From Thiohalomonas denitrificans (lineage in GTDB: Bacteria > Pseudomonadota > Gammaproteobacteria > Thiohalomonadales > Thiohalomonadaceae), in contig NZ_JAENYR010000023.1 in assembly GCF_016841685.1 (NCBI RefSeq), positions 1-46,663 on the forward strand: a stretch of 46,663 nt of DNA, written 5' to 3'. Below the pieces are notes generated by a model, which worked only from the letters and a program-made list of their open reading frames with translations, had not been told where the DNA came from and did not search any database. Below, in pieces: positions 41,738-46,663 of this stretch (position 1 is the stretch's first letter; every line of letters begins with the position of its first letter). The position numbers were made by a program, and so were the translations under genes.

Positions 41738-41864
41738 CCGTAACTCCTGACAACAACGACCTGGAGATCGATCGTAAGCCCCGCAAGACCCATGGTTGTG
41801 CTAGTTAAACGGTAATGAGTGAGTAGGGCACAGGGAGAATGAGCGATGCAGGCGGGAGGAGGCC

Positions 41865-42989
41865 TTGAGGCGTGCCGTTAGTGACCTGCTGTGGGTAGTG
41901 GTCCTGGGGATCCTTTTTGAAGTGTCGTTTATGGTGCTTGGGGGCCCCCATTGGCTGCAGCAGCGGCTGGGTCCGCTTGAACCGGGCTGGTGGTGGAGCA
42001 TTTTGCCGCTTTTTTCCGTCTGGGGAGTGCTGCTGGGATGGTATGCGTATCGGAGCGCTTATAGGGAACGGGACGCGGTACGCGAACTGAAACGGTTGCG
42101 TGAGAGCGAATATCGCCTCATGGAGGTGGCCGGCACGGCGGCGGAAGGGCTGCTGCTGTTGGACTCCAATGGCCTTTTGCTGTTCATGAACCCGGAGGCG
42201 GAACGCCTGCTCGGTTGGTCATCGGCGGAGTTGATGAACAAAAATATCCATCAGCTCATCCACCGCCATCAACGGGAACCGGTTCGATTGAAGGAGTGCG
42301 GTGTTCAAAGGGCCTTGGTCGAGGGGCGGACCCAACGAGTGGAGGAAGACACGTTTATCCGCAACGACGGCTCCCGGCTGCCCGTGTCCTATGCGGCCGC
42401 GCCGATGGTGCGGGAAGGGCGGATTGCCGGGGTAGTCGTTGTTTTTCAGGACATCACCGAGCGTAAGCGGCTTCGCGATGAACTCCGATATCAGGCCACG
42501 CACGACGCGTTGACGGGTTTGGTCAATCGGGTTGAACTGGAGCGGTGTCTGGTGCAGGAAATCGAGCGCGCGGAGCGTTATCAGCATTTCCTCACCCTAC
42601 TGATGGTGGATATCGATCACTTCAAGGTGGTGAACGACACCTACGGCCACCGGACAGGCGATGCGGTGCTGAAGGCGTTCGCGACACGCCTGAACGAGCA
42701 CGCCCGCCGTACCGATACTGTGGTGCGCTATGGCGGCGAAGAATTTCTGCTGGTGCTTCCGGAAACTCCGATCGAGGCTGCTATGGCACTTGCTGAACGG
42801 CTGCGCGTCTCGCTGAACGAGAAACCCCTTGGGGTTCCTGGCATGAATCAGACGCTAACCGCCAGCATCGGTGTCGCCGCTTATCCGATCCACGGCACAA
42901 CCGATAATGAACTCCTCCGGGCTGCTGACGGGGCCATGTATGCGGCCAAGCAGAGCGGACGTAACCGGATCTGCTCTGCGGTTGACTGA
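41865..42989 (+). CDS. Membrane PAS-GGDEF diguanylate cyclase
   Basis: 374 residues from TTG 41865, chosen for the strong GGGAGGAGG just before it. Two membrane helices (about 8-26 and 43-62), coiled coil, PAS domain (about 82-200, EGLLLLDSNGLLLFMNPEAERLLGWS to VVVFQDITERKRL), then a GGDEF domain with THDALTGLVNR, VDIDHFKVVND and the active site RYGGEEF (GGEEF 290-294). The inhibitory RxxD site RRTD (281-284) is present, so c-di-GMP feedback should work. It makes c-di-GMP at the inner membrane in response to an unknown PAS signal. Divergent from the zinc operon, with which it shares the 165-bp gap. Confidence 0.93.
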   Translation: MRRAVSDLLWVVVLGILFEVSFMVLGGPHWLQQRLGPLEPGWWWSILPLFSVWGVLLGWYAYRSAYRERDAVRELKRLRESEYRLMEVAGTAAEGLLLLDSNGLLLFMNPEAERLLGWSSAELMNKNIHQLIHRHQREPVRLKECGVQRALVEGRTQRVEEDTFIRNDGSRLPVSYAAAPMVREGRIAGVVVVFQDITERKRLRDELRYQATHDALTGLVNRVELERCLVQEIERAERYQHFLTLLMVDIDHFKVVNDTYGHRTGDAVLKAFATRLNEHARRTDTVVRYGGEEFLLVLPETPIEAAMALAERLRVSLNEKPLGVPGMNQTLTASIGVAAYPIHGTTDNELLRAADGAMYAAKQSGRNRICSAVD

Positions 42990-43132
42990 ACGCACAGCCG
43001 GTCGGATTGGGAGGTTTGGCTCCTACGGAGGACAGGCGCCTTTGATTCATGACTCCACTCCATGGATGAAACGCACCGGCACTGCACGTTCCTAATTATC
43101 CTGGTTAAGAGAACCTCTAAAAATTCATTTTT

Positions 43133-43200
43133 CGTCACTCCCGCGAAAGCGGGAGCCCAGTAAAATCAACGGCTGGGCTCCCGCTTTCGCGGGAGTGACG
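43133..43200. repeat. Perfect 28-bp inverted repeat (CGTCACTCCCGCGAAAGCGG type)
   Basis: Bases 43133-43160 are the exact reverse complement of 43173-43200, with a 12-base loop TAAAATCAACGG. Within each arm CCCGCGAAAGCGGG is itself palindromic. To the left lies GAACCTCTAAAAATTC and to the right AATTTATAGAAGTGCCC, which are imperfectly inverted, so it may be the centre of a MITE-like element. Ends the diguanylate cyclase transcript region; no gene from 42990 to 43517. Confidence 0.75.
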
Positions 43201-43240
43201 AATTTATAGAAGTGCCCTTCGAATTTATAGAAGTGCCCTT
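43201..43240. repeat. Tandem AATTTATAGAAGTGCCCTT pair
   Basis: AATTTATAGAAGTGCCCTT occurs at 43201-43219 and again at 43222-43240 separated by CG. The ATAGAAGTGCCCTT end equals the terminus of the 271-bp element at 34813-35083, suggesting leftover ends of related elements. Confidence 0.7.
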
Positions 43241-43299
43241 AAAGGTGCATCCCGTATACGGAGCACGGCCTTATCGGTAAGATTGTTTAGTGTCGAACC

Positions 43300-43491
43300 G
43301 TAACTACTCACCCCCTCCGTCATCCCCGCGTAGGCGGGGATCCAGGGTTGGCGGGTGAGGCTGTAATTCCTATCAATGCCCGTCATCCCCGCGTAGGCGG
43401 GGATCCAGAGGACAGAAGCATGGCTCAAAATGGATCCCCGCCTATTGACGGATTTCCCGGGCCATGCGTGATCACCCGGGCGAGCAGTTAC
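43300..43491 (+). mobile_element. GTAACT...AGTTAC element, 192 bp, upstream of oxyR
   Basis: Begins GTAACTACTC (43300) and ends GAGCAGTTAC (43482-43491). Flanks are GTCGAACC (43292-43299) and GTCGAACT (43492-43499), an 8-bp target duplication with one mismatch. The palindrome CCCCGCGTAGGCGGGG with CATCC...ATCCAG occurs twice inside (43321 and 43382), an internal duplication that makes this copy longer than the 136-bp form. It ends 26 bases before the oxyR ATG. Confidence 0.88.
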
Positions 43492-43517
43492 GTCGAACTT
43501 TCCTATGGGTGTGGTCG

Positions 43518-44414
43518 ATGAATCTGCGGGATCTTGAATATCTGGTGGCACTGGATGAGGAGCGCCATTTCCAGCGTGCCGCGGACCGCTGCTACGTGAG
43601 TCAACCGACCCTCAGCGGGCAGGTCAAGAAGCTCGAGGGTGAGCTGAATGTCTCGCTGGTAGAGCGCAGCGGCCGAAAGATCGCTATGACGGAAGCGGGT
43701 CTGGCGATTGCCGGGCAGGCCCGCCGGGTCCTCGCGGAAACACGCACCATCCGAGAGTTGGCCGCCGGCTTCCGAAATCCGATGGAGGGCGACCTGCACA
43801 TGGGCGTAATCCCCACCGTGGCGCCTTATCTGCTGCCGCTGTTCATACCGCATCTGCGGCGCCGTTATCCGGCTCTCAAACTTTTCCTTCACGAGCACCA
43901 AACGGCCGTTTTGCTTCAGAAATTGCGTGATGCGGAGCTGGAACTGCTGCTGCTTGCGTTGCCCGTGGAAACCGACGAGTTCGTCGAAAGTGACCTTTTT
44001 CGCGAGCCCTTTCTCTTGACCGTGGCCGAAGATGACCCGCTCGCCAAGCGTGAGCGGGCGTCTCTCGATCTGCTGGAGGGCCTTGAGGTGATGCTGCTGG
44101 AGGAGGGGCACTGCATGCGAGGCCAGGCGCTCGATGTCTGCCTGACCGCAGGCGCCCGCGAGCATCGGGGATTTCGGGGGACCAGTTTGGAGACCCTGCG
44201 ACAAATGGCCGCCGAGGGGATCGGCATCACGCTGATGCCGAAGCTCGCCACCCTGCGGGAGCGAAACCATGAGGGACCGATTCGTTATATCCCCTTTGAG
44301 GAGCCGGAACCTACCCGGCGCATCGGGCTTCTTTACCGCAAGGGGAGTTACCGGGAGGAGAGTTTCGCTGCCATCGGGGAAGTGATTCGCGAGTCCGTCG
44401 CCACCAGCCTCTAA
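43518..44414 (+). CDS. oxyR: Hydrogen-peroxide sensor OxyR (LysR family)
   Basis: 298 residues from ATG 43518; an upstream in-frame ATG (43464) lies inside the repeat element and is not credible. LysR helix-turn-helix 3-60 (LEYLVALDEERHFQRAADRC, SQPTLSGQVKKLE) and an effector domain with C199 and C208 (EEGHCMRGQALDVC), the two residues at the same numbers as in E. coli OxyR that form the peroxide-sensing disulfide. T-loop region SLETLRQMAAEGIGITLMP is also conserved. Oxidised OxyR activates antioxidant genes; a matching operator lies downstream at 44464 before rubrerythrin. A repeat element separates the gene from any old promoter, and a hairpin-prone GC stretch (CCTGCCAGCC...GGCTTGGCGGG) follows the stop. 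Confidence 0.93.
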   Translation: MNLRDLEYLVALDEERHFQRAADRCYVSQPTLSGQVKKLEGELNVSLVERSGRKIAMTEAGLAIAGQARRVLAETRTIRELAAGFRNPMEGDLHMGVIPTVAPYLLPLFIPHLRRRYPALKLFLHEHQTAVLLQKLRDAELELLLLALPVETDEFVESDLFREPFLLTVAEDDPLAKRERASLDLLEGLEVMLLEEGHCMRGQALDVCLTAGAREHRGFRGTSLETLRQMAAEGIGITLMPKLATLRERNHEGPIRYIPFEEPEPTRRIGLLYRKGSYREESFAAIGEVIRESVATSL

Positions 44415-44463
44415 CCCTGCCAGCCTGGCCCCTGCCGGCTTGGCGGGCCCCCTCATTTCAATC

Positions 44464-44500
44464 ATAGGCACAGCCTATCAAACCCATCGGAACATTCGAT
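44464..44500 (+). promoter_or_regulatory. OxyR operator upstream of rubrerythrin
   Basis: Four half-sites with exact spacing: ATAG-N7-CTAT-N7-ATCG-N7-CGAT, at 44464, 44475, 44486 and 44497. This is the tetrameric OxyR-binding layout ATAGN7CTATN7ATAGN7CTAT with two one-base deviations in the second pair. It abuts the -35 box (TTGCAA, 44500-44505), the position expected for activation of a sigma-70 promoter by OxyR. Confidence 0.85.
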
Positions 44501-44528
44501 TGCAATATTTTTAGACTCATTCTATATT
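44500..44528 (+). promoter_or_regulatory. Sigma-70 promoter for rubrerythrin / Fe-S gene unit
   Basis: TTGCAA (44500-44505) and TATATT (44523-44528) are separated by 17 bases, a good -35/-10 pair. The start point would be near 44535, so the mRNA has a leader of about 185 bases that includes the repeat element at 44563-44698. Confidence 0.8.
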
Positions 44529-44562
44529 CCATATTGCCCATGCGGATTATTTAACCGATAAC

Positions 44563-44698
44563 GTAACTACTCACCACCTCCGTCATTCCCGCGTAGGCGG
44601 GAATCCAGAGAACAGAAGCATGGCTCAAAATGGATCCCCGCCTACGCGGGGATGACGGATTTCCTGGGCCGTGTGCGATCGCCCGGGCGAGCAGTTAC
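44563..44698 (+). mobile_element. GTAACT...AGTTAC element, 136 bp, with exact 8-bp target duplication
   Basis: Clean reference copy. Termini GTAACTACTC (44563-44572) and GAGCAGTTAC (44689-44698) are inverted repeats with 9 of 10 bases matching. CCGATAAC occurs on both sides (44555-44562 and 44699-44706), an exact 8-bp target duplication. Inside are two palindromic arms: CATTCCCGCGTAGGCGGGAATC and its partner near GATCCCCGCCTACGCGGGGATG, around AGAAGCATGGCTCAAAATGG. GTAA ends and 8-bp duplications are the habits of IS66-family elements. It lies between the promoter and the rubrerythrin ribosome-binding site. Confidence 0.93.
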
Positions 44699-44718
44699 CC
44701 GATAACAAGGAGAGCAAT

Positions 44719-45138
44719 ATGGAACTGAAAGGCAGTAAGACTGAAGAGCATCTCAAAGAGGCCTTTGCAGGCGAGTCCCAGGCCAACCGTCGCTATCTCT
44801 ATTTCGCTTCCAAGGCCGATATCGAAGGCTTCAACGATGTTGCCACCGTGTTCCGCTCCACGGCAGAAGGTGAAACCGGCCATGCCCATGGCCACCTGGA
44901 GTACCTGGAGGAGTGCGGCGATCCGGCAACGGGAATGGCCTTCGGTGCCACCGACGCGAACCTGAAGACGGCGGTTGCCGGCGAGACCCACGAGTACACC
45001 GACATGTACCCGGGCATGGCCAAAACCGCCCGTGATGAAGGTTTCGATGAAATCGCCGATTGGTTCGAAACCCTGGCCAAGGCGGAGCGTTCGCACGCCA
45101 ACCGCTTCCAGAAAGCCCTGGATAATCTGGAAGGCTGA
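44719..45138 (+). CDS. Rubrerythrin-type diiron protein without rubredoxin domain
   Basis: 139 residues from ATG 44719, preceded by CAAGGAGAG; an in-frame upstream ATG (44671) is in the repeat element. A ferritin-like four-helix bundle carrying the diiron ligands: [13 protein letters not shown] (E19), [11 protein letters not shown] (E50/E52, H55), AGETHEY (E89) and [11 protein letters not shown] (E123, H126). The C-terminal rubredoxin domain of classical rubrerythrin is missing, so electrons must come from another protein. Rubrerythrins reduce hydrogen peroxide. The OxyR operator upstream and the Fe-S oxidoreductase downstream support a peroxide-reducing pair. Confidence 0.92.
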   Translation: MELKGSKTEEHLKEAFAGESQANRRYLYFASKADIEGFNDVATVFRSTAEGETGHAHGHLEYLEECGDPATGMAFGATDANLKTAVAGETHEYTDMYPGMAKTARDEGFDEIADWFETLAKAERSHANRFQKALDNLEG

Positions 45139-45144
45139 TAATGT

Positions 45145-45171
45145 GCACCGGAGCCCTTTCGGCTCCGGTGC
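45145..45171 (+). terminator. Stem-loop between rubrerythrin and Fe-S gene
   Basis: GCACCGGAGCC (45145-45155) pairs with GGCTCCGGTGC (45161-45171) around CTTTC; an 11-bp perfect stem with no U-run. It may attenuate readthrough or protect the rubrerythrin transcript, giving more rubrerythrin than the downstream protein. Confidence 0.55.
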
Positions 45172-45202
45172 GCCTCTCGAATGCACGTGAGGAGTAAACA
45201 GA

Positions 45203-46549
45203 ATGTCTGCACCCACCGAGTCTGTAAAAGAAGGCAACCTGAAGGCGCCGACCCGGCATCCGCTGGATTGGAAGGGGGCTGGATTCTACGACGAGGGAAA
45301 CCTGTTTCAGGAGATGGAGCGCGTGTTCGATCTCTGTCACGGGTGCAGGCGCTGCGTGAGCCTCTGTCAAAGCTTTCCCACCCTGTTCGATCTGGTAGAC
45401 GAGTCGGACACGATGGAAGTGGATGGTGTGGCGAAGGATGACTACTGGAAGGTGGTCGATCACTGCTATCTGTGTGACCTCTGCTACATGACCAAGTGTC
45501 CCTATGTGCCTCCACACGAGTGGAATATCGATTTTCCGCACTTGATGCTCCGCGCCAAGGCGGTCAAATTCGGAAAGGGTGACGTCAAAACCCGTGACCG
45601 AATCCTCACCAGTACCGATGCGGTGGGTAGCCTGGCGGGTATTCCGGTGGTGGCGGGGTTCGTCAACGCGGCCAACAAGGCGAAGCCCACCCGTAAATTG
45701 CTGCAATCGGTTCTCGGCGTCCATGCCGATGCCCGGCTGCCCGAATACCACTCGAAGACGCTTCGCTCCCGACTCGCGGATAGTATCGGCCGCACGGCCG
45801 AAGGTGAGCCGGCCGGCCCCACCAAAGGCAGGGTGGCCCTGTTTGCTACCTGCTACGGCAATCGCAATGAACCGGTGATTGGTGAAGATCTGGTTGCGGT
45901 GTTCGAGCATAACGGTATCCCCGTGACCATGGCCGAGAAGGAGCGGTGCTGCGGCATGCCCAAGCTGGAGCTGGGCGATCTCGAGGCGGTCGAGAAGGCC
46001 AAACAGGCTAATATTCCGATACTCGTCCGGCTGGTGGATGAGGGTTGGGATATCGTCGCACCGGTGCCCTCCTGTGCACTCATGTTCCGACAGGAGCTGC
46101 CGTTGATGTTTCCCGATGATGAGGCCGTGAAAAAGGTGGCGGCGGCCATTTTCGATCCCTTCGAATATCTGATGCACCGTCAGCGGGAAGGCAATCTCAA
46201 CACGGAATTCAGGAATCCACTGGGTACGGTGGCCTATCACAGCGCCTGTCATCAGCGTGTGCAGAATGTGGGGCCCAAAACCCGCGATATCCTGCAGTTG
46301 ATCCCCGGTACCAAGGTGGAAATGATCGAACGTTGCTCGGGCCATGACGGTACTTATGCAGTCAAGGAGGAGTTTCACCAGGCCTCGATGAAGATTGTCC
46401 GGCCGGTGGTGAACCGGGTGAAGAAGGCCGAAGCGGACCATTACGGGAGCGACTGTCCGATGGCGGGGCACCACATCGCCCACGGCATGGCCGACGGCAG
46501 CGAGACCGAGCACCCGATGAGCCTGCTGCGCAAGGCGTACGGGATTTAG
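45203..46549 (+). CDS. CCG-domain Fe-S oxidoreductase (GlpC/HdrD-like), rubrerythrin partner
   Basis: 448 residues. N-terminal double [4Fe-4S] ferredoxin region: C45-x2-C48-x2-C51-x3-C55 ([11 protein letters not shown]) and C88-x2-C91-x2-C94-x4-C99 ([13 protein letters not shown]). Then two cysteine-rich CCG-type domains: ATCYGNRN...EKERCCGMP and HSACHQRVQ...IERCSGHDG, the second with CSG in place of CCG. This arrangement occurs in GlpC and heterodisulfide-reductase-type proteins that relay electrons between membrane or soluble carriers. In many proteobacteria such a gene follows rubrerythrin, often with a DUF3501 gene; here the window ends too soon to tell. GAGGAG precedes the ATG. Likely electron donor to the rubrerythrin. 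Confidence 0.88.
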   Translation: MSAPTESVKEGNLKAPTRHPLDWKGAGFYDEGNLFQEMERVFDLCHGCRRCVSLCQSFPTLFDLVDESDTMEVDGVAKDDYWKVVDHCYLCDLCYMTKCPYVPPHEWNIDFPHLMLRAKAVKFGKGDVKTRDRILTSTDAVGSLAGIPVVAGFVNAANKAKPTRKLLQSVLGVHADARLPEYHSKTLRSRLADSIGRTAEGEPAGPTKGRVALFATCYGNRNEPVIGEDLVAVFEHNGIPVTMAEKERCCGMPKLELGDLEAVEKAKQANIPILVRLVDEGWDIVAPVPSCALMFRQELPLMFPDDEAVKKVAAAIFDPFEYLMHRQREGNLNTEFRNPLGTVAYHSACHQRVQNVGPKTRDILQLIPGTKVEMIERCSGHDGTYAVKEEFHQASMKIVRPVVNRVKKAEADHYGSDCPMAGHHIAHGMADGSETEHPMSLLRKAYGI

Positions 46550-46589
46550 ACTAAACCCCAAAACGGATCAGCCACAGAGAACACAGAGG

Positions 46590-46663
46590 GTAACTACTCA
46601 CCCCCTCCGTCATTCCCGCGTAGGCGGGAATCCAGAGGACAGAAGCATGGCTCAAAATGGATC
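46590..46663 (+). mobile_element. GTAACT... element, left part, cut by the window end
   Basis: GTAACTACTC at 46590 begins the same sequence as the 44563 copy (CATTCCCGCGTAGGCGGGAATCCAGAG, AGAAGCATGGCTCAAAATGG) and runs to the last base. Its left flank CACAGAGG (46582-46589) should reappear after the right end, if the copy is 136 bp, at about 46726. The flank is part of GCCACAGAGAACACAGAG, a common dispersed motif. Confidence 0.85.

Noticed and set aside
43464-43517. Upstream in-frame start of oxyR
   Set aside because: It lies in the repeat element (MRDHPGEQL... is also encoded by the copies before rubrerythrin and upstream of the Mrp operon); OxyR homology begins at MNLRDLEYL.
44831-46561. 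Long minus-strand open frame (576 codons) opposite the Fe-S oxidoreductase and rubrerythrin
   Set aside because: It mirrors the codon pattern of the plus-strand genes, has no recognisable domain, and the plus-strand products have full Fe-S and diiron motifs.

Overview
The window looks like chromosomal DNA of a moderately GC-rich gammaproteobacterium. The evidence is OxyR with both redox cysteines at positions 199 and 208, a Zur-type GTTAT-N3-ATAAC operator, a six-gene PhaAB-type Mrp antiporter operon, CtaG and SCO proteins, and an NtrC-like system with consensus sigma-54 promoters. An Ectothiorhodospiraceae/Chromatiales-type bacterium would fit, but that is only an impression. I found no rRNA, tRNA, CRISPR array or phage, and no complete transposase gene. 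Non-autonomous repeat elements are abundant.

Layout. 1-1918: tail of an RG-rich protein (probably a DEAD-box helicase), a 49-residue basic protein, a RIO kinase and a VIT/CCC1 metal transporter. 2009-10919 (minus): a sugar-phosphate/trehalose block, in transcription order PfkB kinase, GAPDH, beta-phosphoglucomutase-like HAD (in-frame TAA), trehalose phosphatase, P2-type cation ATPase and GH65 phosphorylase. 11128-13862: a secreted DUF11 protein with a CFI-box-like C-terminus and a CPA2 antiporter broken by a frameshift. 13956-23211 (minus): a polysaccharide/oligosaccharide cluster with two nucleotide-sugar epimerases (one fused to a TIM-barrel glycosidase-like domain), a B12-binding radical SAM protein, three CgeB-type and one GT4 glycosyltransferase; a remnant of an unrelated small gene sits inside it. 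23704-29466 (minus): Mrp Na+/H+ antiporter. 30390-34316: a sigma-54 two-component system flanked by two small exported-protein genes, each with its own -24/-12 promoter. 34490-36622: cytochrome c remnant, ctaG and SCO. 36800-37315: a Lys/Ala-rich histone-H1-like protein. 37672-41699 (minus): a Zur-boxed zinc-uptake operon (small membrane protein, His-rich outer-membrane barrel, ZnuA, ZnuC, ZnuB). 41865-46549 (plus): a PAS-GGDEF diguanylate cyclase, OxyR, and an OxyR-operator-driven rubrerythrin followed by an Fe-S oxidoreductase.

The strongest non-gene signal is a family of 136-242 bp elements with GTAACTACTC/GAGCAGTTAC inverted termini. Three copies have recognisable 8-bp target duplications (two exact, one 7/8), as expected for IS66-type movement. 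They lie between pfkB and gap, upstream of the Mrp operon, upstream of oxyR, between the OxyR-controlled promoter and rubrerythrin, and after the Fe-S gene, where one copy is cut by the window end. A second element with perfect 23-bp inverted termini ends five bases before the ctaG start codon.

Four genes appear damaged: beta-phosphoglucomutase, the CPA2 antiporter, cytochrome c, and the small gene at 16468. Either the genome is shedding functions around repeats, or the sequence contains some base errors. I cannot distinguish these from the sequence alone.
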